Assembly: GCA_951394405.1 (NCBI GenBank)
Contig: OX596344.1
Location: 186,001-250,000, forward strand
Reading direction: 5' to 3'
Length of the DNA: 64,000 nucleotides
Source of the DNA: Coprinellus micaceus
Taxonomy: Eukaryota; Basidiomycota; Agaricomycetes; Agaricales; Psathyrellaceae
Positions 21,800 through 33,530 of this stretch are shown piece after piece (position 1 is the stretch's first letter; every line of letters begins with the position of its first letter). Both the position numbers and the translations under genes were made by a program. Under the pieces are notes generated by a model. The model worked only from the letters and a program-made list of their open reading frames with translations, did not search any database and was not told where the DNA came from.

Positions 21800-22170
21800 G
21801 GGTTGATAATGGTACACTATTCGATACAGGGCCATTTTGCCATTGAAGGTGAATTGGGAGGCACGGAGACGCGCATTCTCGCGACGCGCTGTGGCTTAAT
21901 GAGTGACGAAACGTCCAGCGCGTCGGTTGCCGTCAAGACGGCGCCGGCATGCCTTCCGTCTGAGTCTCATTCACAGCTTGCACATACACGATGAAAGGAA
22001 TCCATATAATAATGATATATGGGCAGTTCTCACGACCCTCCCATCACTGACTTGCCCGATCTGAATCGCTGTCACCTCTTAGTCTTGGGACTAGGCGTAC
22101 GCCTAGGTAGCCGGACATTCCGAATAGGCCCTTATTTAATTACGAAAACCACGGAGTTTAACCTTATCCC
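21800..22170. other. No gene seen
   Basis: Spacer between the transposase-like pseudogene and paralogue unit B. A perfect palindrome core, GGCGTACGCC, occurs near 22.1 kb. Confidence 0.4.
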
Positions 22171-23800
22171 ACGCGGTCATTCAAAAAAAAAAAGACCCGA
22201 CATATATATGCAGCCAAGGACAACACCCGATGCTATCGGATGCCCCACTTTTCCGGGCCCTGCCAAAGTATGGTTCGAACCTGTAGTTCACAAGGCGAGC
22301 AGAGATGGCGAGAGAGCTTGTCAGAACGAAGCGTTGAATTAAGAATTTAAGGAATGACGAACCTAACACGAGCAGTGGCGCGTTGACATTGAGGTGGAAA
22401 TGAGAATCTGACCGCCGCTCCACGTTTCCCGCTCCATGGATGACCTCAAGCTTTTCCACCCGTGACCCATGTGCACCGTCGAGCACACCCAAGCTCCTCG
22501 AACGAAACGAAGAGACCCCCGCTGAAGCCGCACGCAGAGACGAGCTTGGGGTGGGATCTGGGCAACTGGAGGTGCTCGTCTCCGATAAGACACGTGGTGG
22601 TCGCGAGGTGTGGTCGTGGGCTTCTTCGACGAGGTCGAGCCGTGCTACCACTCGTATTGAGCTTGGGGTGGGTTCTGGGTCGCTTGGAGTCGAACTGCCC
22701 GCCTCCAACGAAACACGTGGTAGCTGTGAGGCATGCTCGCCGGCTTCTTCGACAGCCTTCGTTTCGGCACTGCACCCCGCTGATCTCACACCCCCTTCTT
22801 CTTCGTTTGGTGGGAGGATGCTGAGTGCCTCCTCCACGTTACCGCCAACCCCAACCTCCTCGACTGCAGCGCTGCGCTCTGCAGTCTTCACCCTGGCGCT
22901 GGAGTTGAATGCTGGAGTACGTCGTTAGTCTCACCTACCCTCTACGTTTGAACGCGTACATACGTTGCTTGACACGGTCCGTGAACTTCTTCATCGCTCT
23001 GTGAATTGGGTTCTTCTTCTTCCCTCGGCCTTGTACCGTTGCGTCATTCATCGGTCGTTCCGTAGCAGTCGTGGGGTGTACTCCTCCCGAATCTTCCTCC
23101 ATCTCGGACTGGGCGTTGCGTGGTGTTTCGTACGAGGAGGGTGAGAGTACGTCGGTACTGGAGATGTGGGGCAACGGAGAGGCAGGGAACGTGTGAACAG
23201 GCTCTCAACAGCCCATCCTGTCACGCCTAGAATAGCTGTAAAGCCACGTTTTGCAGGGCTGTATACTCGGAAGGACCTCATTTGAGCGGCGACGAACAAG
23301 ATGGTACTAGCCCCAAGTGTCCAAGTGGTCGGCGGAGCCCCAGATGGAGATTCGAGGGAGATACCCAGGGTACGTTTGGATAGGGTATGTCCTATGCACA
23401 GAACGCAGGTCCGACGCCGTGAGCAATGCCTAAATGGCCCACTAGAGTTCGAGGGGAAACAAGGAGTACGGACGAGGGTTCAGGAGGCCCCGCAGAAGAC
23501 GAGAGGACCGAGTGAGAAAGCGCCAAGCGAGCCGGGCGAGCGCAGAACAGTTCGAACTATCTCGAATGAAGTCGAGACATAGACCTCTGTGTCCTGTCGA
23601 TATTTCAGCGCCGAATGGAGGGATTAGAACGTTTAGACCAACTTAAGTCAGTATGTGATAGCACACCCCCTCAATTCGACACCCATGACCAACGTCGAAC
23701 CAGCATGCGCCATATTAAGCGCCCATCCACCAAACACGAGGCGACCGCGCTGAACTGCCACAAGGTGGATGATGGGAAAGAGGGTGGGGGGAGTGAAGGT
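22160..23800 (-). repeat. Paralogous repeat unit B
   Basis: The downstream edge shows TTATCCCACGCGGTCATTC, an A-run and GACCCGACATATATATGCAG. The upstream shared part runs to about 23.78 kb, ending in the AAGCGCCCATCCACCAAACA region. It lies directly next to Exo70 copy 2. Confidence 0.75.
22181..23102 (-). CDS. Family paralogue B
   Basis: Exon 1 starts at ATG 23102 (MEEDSGGVHPTT...GKKKNPIHRAMKKFTDRVKQ). Exon 2 begins after a CAG acceptor near 22915 and reads on past the family signature LGVLDGAHGSRVEKLEVIHG and SDSHFHLNVN. It continues through the conserved downstream box to IYVGSFFF, the phenylalanines being encoded by the homopolymer run. The middle is Ser/Glu/Pro-rich with the PRVSLE/PRVLSE repeats of the family. 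It is complete and unbroken, and with paralogue C one of the best candidates for an expressed member. Function unknown. Confidence 0.55.
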
Positions 23801-24335
23801 AGGTCGAGAGCGTTGAAGGAAGATACGCCGAGAACGGGGGAAGGAAGATACGTTGAGAATAGGGGAATGAATATACGTCGAGAACGTTGGAAGAAGGTAG
23901 GTCGGGAACACCTCCTCGCCAGTTTCCTTCGTGGGTAGGGAGTGGGGATAGCCGCCATCCTCGAGTAAGGCCCAAATATAGCCGTCATCCTCGAGTAGGG
24001 GTCAAAGACAGAACAGGGGGGAGAACCGAGAACACGGGGTTCGGAGCTCGAGATAGAGCCGAGAAACACCCAGTCCTAGCGGTTCAGAACTCGCCATCGG
24101 ACCGGGACACATCGTATCTCGAATCCGTGACTCTTCACCAAACCAAGCCACCTCCCTCCCTCAACCTCCCTCACCCTCCCCACTCTCTCTCCAAAGAAAC
24201 CTCGAGCTACGCCCAACAACCACACGGTTATCGCGCCGTCGTCTTGCCAAGCGGGCGACGAGACCGAAACGAAACGAGGCGATGAAACGTAGGAGAAAAC
24301 GAGAAGAAGAGGAGACAAGATAAAGGAAACACGCA
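23801..24335. other. Junction region between unit B and Exo70 copy 2
   Basis: Contains three short imperfect repeats around GAAGATACG-GAGAACG (23.81-23.89 kb) and a duplicated TAGCCGYCATCCTCGAGTA (23.95-24.0 kb). No gene was seen. Exo70 homology ends here. Confidence 0.4.
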
Positions 24336-25991
24336 CTCAGCAACGTATCCCCCCCTCATCTCCGCATACCCCTTCAACGTCTCGCCCAGTATCCGCGCGA
24401 TTTCCTATGATCCTTTGTTAGCTTTCCATCTCATCTATATTTCGACTCGAATCAGGGGAAGGGAAGAAAGGGAAGGAGCGAACCGTTCTACCCACTCGAA
24501 AGCTGGAGAACCGCCCTCGACGACAGGTCCAGCATCGACCCAAACCTCCCTCGTTCCCCAAGATACATAACCAAAACAAATTAAACATACCTGCACACCC
24601 GGATGACTAGGATGCGTCCCCGGAACCGGCAACCCCCTCAAGAACCGCGCGATCGGGGTCAAGCCCACGATCGTCTGCGGGCTCAGGCTGATCTTCATCA
24701 CTAATTCTTCCACACCCGACGCCCCTGGGGACGTAACTGTAAAGGAGGGGGAGGAGGGTAAGAGGGAAGAAAGGGGGGAAGAGGGAAGAAGGGGGGGAAG
24801 AGGAGGACTCGGCGATGAGTTTGGTGTAGAGCTGCGTTAGGCGTTTTGTCCTGGTTATTATGAGGTCTGCCTACGGAGGGGTGAGTGTCAGCGAGCCCAT
24901 TCTCCTCCTTCCTTCTTCTTTCTTTCCCCCTCGTTGAAAAGACCGAAGAGAGAGTAAGGAAAGGATACGTAGAAAGGAGTACGTACGATCTTCTGCACCT
25001 CCCCAACCTCACCTCCCTCCGCGCCAGCCCCGCCTTGAACGCGATATTGGCGTTCAGGCGCTCCATGGCTTCTTTGTAGAGGGTGAGTTGGCCTGGTTGC
25101 GGGCTTTGTGTCGTGGGGTGTGGGTTCGTTTTGCGCGGGCGCAAGCAAACGGGGATCGAGGGAGCATGGTCCGTAGTAGTGTATATCCAGGCGTAGGTGT
25201 ATCGAGGTTCGATGACAGCGAGATCGCGAAAGAGTCGAAGACAACGAGACGAAAGAGAAGCGAATCAGCCTCGAAAGAACACGAAGGAAAAGCAGCACGC
25301 ACCCACGCAAAATCAAACTCTCCTCCGCACTCAAGTCCTCCTGGTTCGTCGCGACGTCATCGATATTTTCGAGGGTGCGGTCTATATCTGTCCTCTCTAT
25401 TAGCTTTTGTTCTAGGGAGGGCGAGCGATCGAGCGAGCGGCAGCGGAGCAACTGGGGAGAACGGCGGGCATAGGGAAGGAAGACAGAGCGAAGGAAGATA
25501 TGAAGGAAGAAAAGGAGAGAAGATAAGATAGGGAGAGAGACACGCACTAGCCCTCCTCCGATTCAAGATCTGCGACGCCGTATACAATGGCAGGATACTC
25601 TTCTCGAGCTTGGCGATCCGGGTGTCGAAGCTGTCGAGGATCGCTGTGCGAGTTTGTTGTATCAGTTTATTATCCATAGGGGAGAGAGGCGAGGGTGAGG
25701 TGGGAGCGGCGAGTCGGACGAGCGAGCTGAGTGGGGAACGGAAAGAAAGAGGGACGGGGAAGGCGAAAGCAGGGTAGAACGCAAGGGAAGAAAGGCGAAA
25801 CGCACTAGTCATCTTCCTCGACAAACCCCTCGTCTTATTCAGGTTCGGCTGGAGCTACACACGCGCACAGCGTCGTTAGCCATCTCCCATGTGGAGAGAA
25901 GAGGGAGGAGGGGAGAGAGGGAAGGAGGAAGGGGGAGGGAGGGAGAGAGGGGAAGGCATACCAGCTCGATCTCGGCTGTTTCGTCGTCCAT
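24336..25991 (-). pseudogene. Exo70 5-prime fragment, copy 2 (about 200 codons)
   Basis: Minus strand from ATG 25991. The exons encode MDDETAEIEL, LQPNLNKTRGLSRKM, ILDSFDTRIAKLEKSILPLY, NIDRTLENIDDVATNQEDLS, then PQPGQLTLYKEAMERLNANI, DLIITRTKRLTQLYTKLIAE, MKISLSPQTIVGLTPIARFL, and EIARILGETLKGYAEMRGGY, with GT/AG introns between them. This order matches the N-terminal third of fungal Exo70, the exocyst subunit for polarised secretion. Homology stops after GGYVA at about 24336, where unrelated repeat DNA follows, so the C-terminal domains (membrane and Rho binding) are missing. It may be transcribed from its duplicated promoter but cannot make a full subunit. The intact gene must lie elsewhere. 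Confidence 0.75.
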
Positions 25992-26660
25992 CTCTGCTTC
26001 CTTGGGTTGTTTGGTTTCCTGAGTTTCTCTGTTGGGTAGTTCGAACGGGCGGAGATCGATCCTAGTTCCTCCTTCGCTGAACGCCTCCTTCGTCGTCTGC
26101 TCAAGCTCTCAAGTCGAGTTCAACGTCCCAACCCAAAGTAACCACCCAATCGTGTATCCGCGCAGTACAGCTGTTCCTCCCGGTCGATTGCCCAAGATGG
26201 ACTCGATACGATTCAACGCGATGTGAAGCGCGTAAGCCTCGATACGCAGATAACCAGAATAGCTAGAAAGATAGACAGGCTCGAGCAGAAGAGACGAAAG
26301 CAAGGAAGTGAGGAGGTCGTTGAGAGCAACAAGCAATCATCGTCATTCAGATCAATATCAATCGTTGCCGCGGTTCGGCGTCTATATCGGCGTTCACACG
26401 CCCCTATCTTCCTTCCCTCTGCGACGACCCAAGGATTCTCAGCGTGCATACGAGTTTGATACATGAGTGCGATTCAGTAGACGAAGTGTGCACCTACCCC
26501 CAATCAGTTCAAGCGAACCATATACAAAACAACAACCGCCCAAAATGTCTACGAACCTAATTTCCAATCTCCAATCCGACCAGACGTACTCTCCCCACCA
26601 GACACAGAAACTAAGTCCAGCAATGGCAGGATATTCACTCCCCCTTCACCCCTGAATTCA
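25992..26660 (-). promoter_or_regulatory. Duplicated 5-prime flank of Exo70, copy 2
   Basis: Shares CGCGCAGTACAGCTGTTCCT, CCCGGTCGA-TGCCCAAGAT, AGATAGACAGG and GTTCACACGCCCCTATCTTC with the other two flank copies. This is the presumed promoter region of the fragment. Confidence 0.5.
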
Positions 26661-27260
26661 GGGGCACATCAACTGAGGAGCCGAACGTGCATCCACGACA
26701 TGGGACGTCCTGCATTGCGAGAACGAGAGTTCACGGACCCCCGGACGTCTGTTTCAAGTATCACGTAGTAACGTACTAGGAGGGTCCAGTGGCCAGGTGC
26801 TCAAAGGAGATCTAGACAAAGTATTGGGCGATTGAGAGGGTACGTTGGTGTACCGATGCCAATGCCAAAGCGCCAGGGGCTATGGGGGCGACTAGGCCGC
26901 GTCGCAAAGTGCTTGAGGTTCTATCAGATTCAGTGGACCTCGGATTCCGCAGAGTCGTGATGCGAGAGAAATGAAGGCTTAATGAGTCATTAAAGGTGTA
27001 TCCTGTTGTGAGGATCCTAACCCCTGTGGGTGCGAGAGGATCACTCGAGTTCGAGGGGGATTCTTTCTCAAAGAGAGGTTGGCATTGAGGGTAATGGAAG
27101 GATGGAGTGAGCTCGCGGGAGAATGAGCCACAGAATGTAGGTAAGAACGGAGGGTTTTTATACTACAAATAAGAGAGACTTCCGAGCATCCGTTCTGCAC
27201 CATGCGGTGAGGGGATTGACACTCCGCACGCAGCTGTTGACACCGTAATTTAAATGAAGA
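26661..27260. other. No gene seen
   Basis: Spacer without a supported coding region. Unit C begins at about 27265. Confidence 0.4.
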
Positions 27261-27262
27261 CC

Positions 27263-28164
27263 CTACCCCGGACGGTCATTCAAAAAAAAAAAAGGCCCGA
27301 CATATATATACACCCAAGTACAACACCCGATGCTATCGGAAGCCCCACCTTGCCCTTCCCTGCCAAAGTGTCGCTTGCACCTATAATTCACATGAGAGTG
27401 GGAATAGGATGTCAGAACGTAGCGTTGAACCAAATATTTCGGAAGTGACGAGCTTATTACGACGGAAAGCATTGTCGTATTGAGGTGGATATCTGAGCGA
27501 CGTTCCACGTTCCCCGCCCCATGAATGACTTCGAGCTTTTCCACCCGTGCACCATGTGCACCTTCAAGCACTCCCAAGCTTCTCAAACGAGACGACAAGA
27601 CGTCTGCTGAGGGCGCGCTCGATGTTGAACTGGGGGCGAGGGCAACTAGACAACCCAAATTGGTTGTCAGAGTCGAAACACGTGGGGGTGGCGAGGTGTG
27701 GTTGTGCGCTTCTTCGACGAGGTCGAGCGGCGCTGACTCTTGGTCAGATGCTGGGCTTGGGGTGGTTCCTAGGTCGCTCGAGTTTTTCTCCGACGAAACA
27801 CGTGGTAGCTGTGGGGTATGGTTGTTGGCTGCCTCGACTGGATTTGTCGTCTCCATTGTGTGCGCATTCGATACGGCCAACCTCGCACCCTCTTCTCCTT
27901 CATGTCGTCGTGGGCTGCTGGTCGTCTCCTCCGTACCACCGCCCACCTCAACCCCTTCGACCGCAGTGCTGTGCCCCGCAAGCCTCTCCCCGGCGCTCGT
28001 TCTGAACGCTACAGGACGTCATTAGTCTCACCCACCCTCGACGTTTGAAATGAAAACCTACGTCTCTTGAGGCGGCCTGTGAGCCGGCTCATAGCTTTAC
28101 GAATTGGGTTCCTCTTCTTCCCTCCTTGGCCTTGTGCCATCCCGTCGTTCGTCGGTCGTTCCAT
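27263..28164 (-). CDS. Family paralogue C
   Basis: Exon 1 from ATG 28164 gives MERPTNDGMAQGQGGKKRNP, then IRKAMSRLTGRLKR. A GTAGGT-type donor leads into exon 2, which starts AFRTSAGERL and is Ser/Glu/Thr-rich. It carries PRVSSEKNSSDLG and PRVSTLTTNLGCLV and ends with LGVLEGAHGARVEKLEVIHG and ERRSDIHLN. The frame stays open through the conserved downstream box (CCTWVYIYVGPFFFLNDRPG), stopping at 27263. Its upstream region breaks off at about 28.25 kb and resumes at 29.93 kb (see C-prime). Function unknown. Confidence 0.55.
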
Positions 28165-28810
28165 AGTCGTTGTCGTGGGGAGCCCTCCTCCCGATTCTTC
28201 TTCTGTCGTGAAGACTTGGGCCGCCTGCGCGAGCGCTGTGTCGAGGGGGGTGTAGAGACGCGGTGGAATGCGCTCAGTAGTTCGTTGACGGGGATTCGAG
28301 GCCCTCTCCGAACCGGGGTACGCTGCGAGAAGTCGAAGGGGAAAGACGTTGTATTGGGTATGGTAAATAGGGAGGGACAGAATAGAGTAGAAGTTTAGGA
28401 ACGAGTGGGAGGGTGAAGGAACGAAGAGAACTCGGGGAAGCGAGAGGAGAGAGGGAGGAAAACTGACTACTGAGTCCAAGAGAATATGCGGGTATATGTG
28501 TATACACGGATGCGCACTCGCAAGGGGGATCAATCCACTAGCGTGAGTCGCGCGCCGCGTCGGGCCAAGAGACGGACCTCGAAAGGACCCTGTCCGCTCA
28601 CCATTGACTGACAGATTCGCGATGCACGAGGATCGGAGCTGTCTATCGTCGGAGTGGGGTGTCCAGCTGTCCTCGCATCGTGCCCGCCAAGTGCGGGACA
28701 TCGCACCGCTGCTCTTCTCCTTCCTAATCGGGAAACAGTCGATGGTGGGTGACTTCGTGCTCAGGCGCGAAGGCATCTCCACAGGGGTAACAATGAGTTG
28801 ATACCACTAA

Positions 28811-29530
28811 CCTCTTTGGCCTGGCAACGTCGACTCTGAGCAAGCGTGAATTGCGCGACAAAGTTGAGTCGCTCTTGGACCGCTCCTCGTTCATCTATCG
28901 TGTACGTTCTTCTCTGTTGTGACGTGGACCTGATGTTAACGCACCGTGCCCAACTAGGATCCTATCAATCGCAAGGGCATCTTCCAGCACCCGTCGCTTT
29001 AAGCTATCATCAATCAGACTTGGTTCAAGAACTCCAAGGACGACGGTCCGTCTTATCCTCAGCAGTTCTCACAAGATGGAAAGCTTCCCATGTCGACGAT
29101 CGCCCTGGTCTTCACCGCCGTGAGTTTGATTACTGTTGATTGCCCCTCCAACTATCTCACCGGGTTCACTCTAGACCGAATGTATCCGCGACCAGTGGGT
29201 TACCGGGGAATTTTGCGAGCTCAAGTTCGCTGCTAGCGCCTACCAGGAGAAGTACAATACCCACCTTGCCAACCTTCAGGCCTTCGAGAAGAAGACCTCC
29301 GAAGCCAGGATCATCCCCCAGTTGTGCGAGCATCTCTTGAAGGTCGCCCGGTGAGCTCTCATTCATATTTTGTTCGAACTTGAAATTAATTCAATTCTAG
29401 CCGCCACGCGAAGGTCGTCGACGTTCAACAAGAGCCTCAAGCCACCTTCACTGACGACGACATCAGTGCCGCCGTTGACGACTGGAAGGAGTTCCCGCTG
29501 TCGGAGGGACCGGATGCCCAGTGCGACTGA
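28811..29530 (+). pseudogene. DUF6532-like protein fragment with premature stop
   Basis: Exons at about 28811-28898, 28963-29118, 29173-29350 and 29399-29530 read SKRELRDKVESLL, then RKGIFQHPSL, a TAA stop (29000-29002), then TWFKNSKDDGPSYPQQFSQD, LPMSTIALVFTA, QWVTGEFCELKFAASAYQEK and a tail ending PDAQCD. The order S-T-I-A-L-V-x-T-A...W-x-T-G-x-F...F-x3-Y-x2-Y matches the DUF6532 family common in agaricomycetes, of unknown function and often repetitive. The stop is consistent with CAA to TAA. Only the C-terminal domain is present. Last codon TGA at 29528-29530. Confidence 0.6.
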
Positions 29531-29639
29531 AGCCTGTCTTTTATATTTGTTCTTTCTTTTTGTGCCTGCCCTCTGTAACCTAGATCTCTCCTCACCATAA
29601 TGTATTAGCCCCTGTTAGCGCCCGTAGCTACTGTCTTTA

Positions 29640-29910
29640 TTTAACTGTTTCCCCCGATTTGCGAAGCCCGATTCTCGACATGAGTGTGAGCCGACGAGGT
29701 ATATGAGACCTCCGGTCTACCTACAGGCACACAGTAGCCACCGTAGACACATTGGCTACCGACCTATGTGCCGTACGACTGCCTATGGCAAACCTATGGT
29801 GTGTCTATGGTAGCCTTGCGTAGGCACCCACTTGGACTACGGCGTCAATATATTGGGGGACAAACTATACAGCTACTCCGCCTATCCAGGCTCTGTAGAT
29901 CTACATACAA
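29640..29910. repeat. Region with clustered GTAGCC / CTATGG motifs
   Basis: Multiple inverted GTAGCC and GGCTAC or CCTATGG words lie within about 150 bp and suggest a small foldback sequence. No clear ends. Confidence 0.3.
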
Positions 29911-29931
29911 ATGCAGGAATTTCCTGATGCA

Positions 29932-30645
29932 GAGAGGTGGTGGGAGGGGGCAGACAGGGAACGTGTACACCCAGTAGGCTATCCCGCCACGCCTCGAATA
30001 GCTGTAAAGCCTCGTTGTGCAGGGCTGTATACTCGGAACGACTTCATTTGGGATCTGACGAGAAATGCGGCACTAACCCCAAGTAGTCGTAGTCGAATCG
30101 TCAGCGGAGCCCCAGATGGACATTCGAGGGCGATACCTGGGGTACGTTTTTATAGGGAAAGCCTTGTGCACAAAGCATAGGCCGACTAGGAGTGAGCTAT
30201 GCCTACATGACCCACCTAGATTTTCGAGGCGACATGAGTTAACGTGTTCGGGAAGCCCAGGACATGACGATATCCTGAGAGGGCCGAGTGAGAAAGCGCC
30301 CAGCGAGCCCGGCGAGTGCACAACAGTTTGAGCTGTCTCGAATTTATTCGAGACATAGACATTAGTGATCGAGCGGGCGTGCCAAGTTTTGACCCGAGAG
30401 CCAAAGATAGGGATCTTAACGTCTAGACCAACGGAGATCAAGCACACCCCCTCGCGTCATCACTCATGACCACCTTCGAACCACCATGCGCCAGATTAAG
30501 CGCCCATGTCAACAAACACGAGGCAACGGCACTGAACTGCCGCAAGCCAGATGATCGGCCTCGTGGGGGTTGGTCTAGGATACGTCAGTGACGCAGAGAA
30601 GACTAGGCGAGCCAAGGCTCATGGGTATAGCGAAGACAAGGGAGG
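29932..30645 (-). repeat. Unit C-prime, upstream half of a paralogous repeat
   Basis: Matches the 5-prime flanks of units A, D, E and F: AGAGGTGGTGGGAGG, CGCCACGCCTCGAATAGCTG, GCGCCAGATTAAGCGCCCAT and GGGGTTGGTCTAGGATACG. No coding exon is included. It ends where the third Exo70 flank begins. Confidence 0.65.
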
Positions 30646-30654
30646 GTCGGTGCC

Positions 30655-30757
30655 TCCGACGGTGTATCCGTGCAGTACCGCAGTTCCTCCCGGTCGAGCG
30701 CCCAAGATCGATACGATTCAAGTCAATCCGATCTGAGGTGCGTAGTCCTGGATATGC

Positions 30758-30792
<35 letters not shown>

Positions 30793-31000
30793 CGAGCTCG
30801 GCCAGAAGAGCGGAAAGCGAGAAAGTGGAGGTGGTGCGTCGTCGTGTAAAGTACACGACGAAGCCCGCGGCATTTAGATCAATCGCTCTCCGGCTTCGGT
30901 GTCTGTATTTGCATTCACACGCCCCTATCTTCCTTGGTCCCCGCTCAGTGCGATCGCTATAGGCTGCGATCCTGGGACTGCACCCCGATTCTAACTAAGA
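30655..31000 (-). promoter_or_regulatory. Duplicated 5-prime flank of Exo70, copy 3 (no exons)
   Basis: GTGTATCCGTGCAGTACC, CTCCCGGTCGAGCGCCCAAG and ATTCACACGCCCCTATCTTC are shared with copies 1 and 2. No Exo70 coding exon follows on the minus strand; unit C-prime lies there instead. Confidence 0.55.
30758..30793. repeat. GATA tetranucleotide microsatellite
   Basis: About nine uninterrupted AGAT units inside Exo70 flank copy 3. The homologous positions in copies 1 and 2 have only two or three units. Confidence 0.85.
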
Positions 31001-33530
31001 CTCAAAACGACAGGACTCGTACACATAGAACGTACCTGCAGGATAGTCGAACCTATCAATCACAGCGCAAGGTCCTCGAACCCCAACGCATCAACCTCCG
31101 TATGTGCTAAGTACCTCACGAACCCATCCCGATCTCCGTCGAACCCTCTCTCCGAAACTCCTCTCGGCCAGCATTCGCAGGGTCCGTCTCTCTCAAGGGA
31201 TCTCTGGAAGTAATTTATCAGGGCTGGTGTATTATGGGTATGTTGGACACCGCCGAACACTCACTGGCAGAGACTCAAGTTATTCAGCCACCACAACGAC
31301 TGGGAGTCGCTGGTCTACGGACATCGACGTGGCTCGTCCCGCACAACGTTGGAGTGATATCACACGGCCCAGCCCTGACACTTGCAATTCGAAAGTACTC
31401 TCCGGGACCGACGAAGCGAACCTCGACTGGCTTACAACTGCCAGGCGTTTATACCATACCCAAACCCACCCAAGCTCGAAATTTCAAAAGATGACCCGTA
31501 CGACCACCACTATACAACAGATATCTAACGTTCCCCAGGATATTCGGGATCAACTGACCGACGCATGCCCATCGCCCATCGCCCATTGACATCGTCCCCC
31601 TCACCACCTCCAAACCGAACCTCGACCTCCCCAAACACAGCCTCCGCCAACAAACTTACGTTCCTCGCACATCCCCGTCCTCCGACCTCGTTCTAATTCC
31701 CATAATGCGGCACAACGCCTCCCGGTCTTCTTATTCATACTATGCATCCGAAACCCCCGCGACCGTCCCCTCAACCCTCCTGCTCCACCCCTCCCTTTCA
31801 CTCGCATACCCAAGCTCCCTTCACTTCGCAGACAACAGCTCCAAGTGCGTAATACCCCATAGCGCACTTTCGCTATCCACAAAGCCCCCCAAGACCCGTG
31901 AACCCAAGCACGTCGAACCGAACCCCGCCACCTGCGATTGCACATCCTCCGCCGGGCGATTACACACCATAACGCCCGTCACGATAGAATTCCCTTTCCA
32001 CTAAGTATGCCTGGTGGGTGATACGTGATGGACTTTCCACAACGTGAGACGTGGTACCCCCGAACGCATGTGCCCCTCAGGGAGTCTGTCTGCCTTATAT
32101 TTCTAAACACCAATTTCCACGTCAACGCCTGGTAGTATAGACTCGCTCTCGGGGCCAATGGGAAGCCCAATATAATTGGAACCCGCGTACGACGGGGTGA
32201 GGCAACACACCCAACATTCCGATCGATTAAGCGCCCGCACTATCTACATTTAACACGGCCGATCCCTCCGTGCGACTCGGCATCGCGTGGGATTGACCCC
32301 GGTTCAATTTCCAAAGTCACCACCTCCTCCTCGTACCACTCTCTGCCGATCTCACCTGCAACGGAACCATGCTCCTCTTACCCCGTAAGTCCCAGGGTAC
32401 GTTGAAAGGGTAGAACTACTTGCGAACTACCCCGCTACAAGAGCCAAGGCCCAACATACATCAATGAGCCTCGAGGCTCGAAGCAGGCGAGGTGAGAACG
32501 GATATTCAAAAATCAACACCTGGGAGCCCAAACAACAGCCAAACCTGCCTAGAGACCGCGAACTTCCGTTCGGACACCGACCGTGGATATCATGCCCCTG
32601 TTCACCTCGCTCTCAGTCTCCACATCTGCATATCATAGAACGACCCCGTGGTTAGGCAGAGACCTTGGGTACATGGTGAACCGAGCGGGTTCTAGCAATC
32701 GCGACACTTGTACTCTCTTCACCTCATTTCGGTACCACGCAGACTATACGCATGTGCTTCACACTGCGGAGGTCAACACCGCATCTTTGGGTGGGGTTTC
32801 ACCTCGAATGAATACAACTCGGAGGAAGATCTCAAACTGTACCAACCACTCTCCCCGGTGCCGGATGCGCTCAGGGCTTCGAGTGCAGGGGAGGTATCCT
32901 ACCCCTGGCGCTGCCCTACGATTATGCCCTTACCATCATGCGGACCCTTCCGTTCGACTTTTAGCTGAGTATACTCCAGCATCCCCGCCGTCCTGAGCGG
33001 CATTCGTGGGCATGGGGCCCAATATCAGGGAACGTTACGAGCGATTTCCTCCAAGACAGACAGACTCGGGTTGACACTCGAAGTTCGTTGAATGCAACGT
33101 GCAAAGCTCTCTCTTGCCATTTTCCTGTGCGGTTGACTGTTGCGGTGAACTCCGGAACCTCAGACTCGATCACCCCCCCCTGCTGTGCCTCGGTATGACG
33201 TCGAGGGCAAGGTTGGATGTAGACGGGAATTGAAGTGCTAGAAAGACATGAATCCATAGATAATACACTTCAAGTAACATACACATGCTCAACAAGAAGC
33301 CTTGCGGCTTGTATTGTGCAGGGGAGGAGCACCATACCATAATTCCCCCCATGTCGCCAAGTTCAAGCGGGAAGTGGGGTTTGGCGAAAGGCGGGTATGG
33401 GTAGCACCTTGGTGCAGGCGGGCGATCATTTCAAGTTGAGTGGGGCGGAGTGTAGTGGGAGCCGGAAACTCGCCTCGGTGGTTGACGAGGGAAAGTGGGG
33501 TGTTGGGTGGGAGAAACAATAACCCTATAT
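31001..33530. other. No convincing gene; weakly duplicated segment at 32.88-33.26 kb
   Basis: Open frames around 31.1-31.6 and 31.7-32.0 kb are composition-driven. 32.88-33.26 kb matches 39.39-39.79 kb in scattered blocks (CATTTTC-TGTGCGGTTGACT, CTGCC-TACG-T, CTTGGTATG), so it is an old duplication of unknown nature. Confidence 0.35.

Larger units (their letters stand above)
28250..29930. other. Probable insertion separating paralogue C from its upstream region
   Basis: Units A, D, E and F continue from exon 1 directly into the GAGAGGTGGTGGGAGG region. In this copy about 1.7 kb of unrelated DNA, including the DUF6532-like pseudogene, lies in between. Breakpoints are diffuse and no target duplication could be read. 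Confidence 0.45.

Noticed and set aside
24076..24336. Continuation of Exo70 copy 2 beyond 24336
   Set aside because: The translated sequence has no Exo70 landmarks and consists of Arg/Gly-rich frames from repeat DNA.
27263..27946. Tail motif of the paralogous family as a RHIM-type amyloid motif
   Set aside because: VIQGARNV resembles a RHIM core loosely, but the spacing is wrong and the Gln-Gly pair is lost in several copies.
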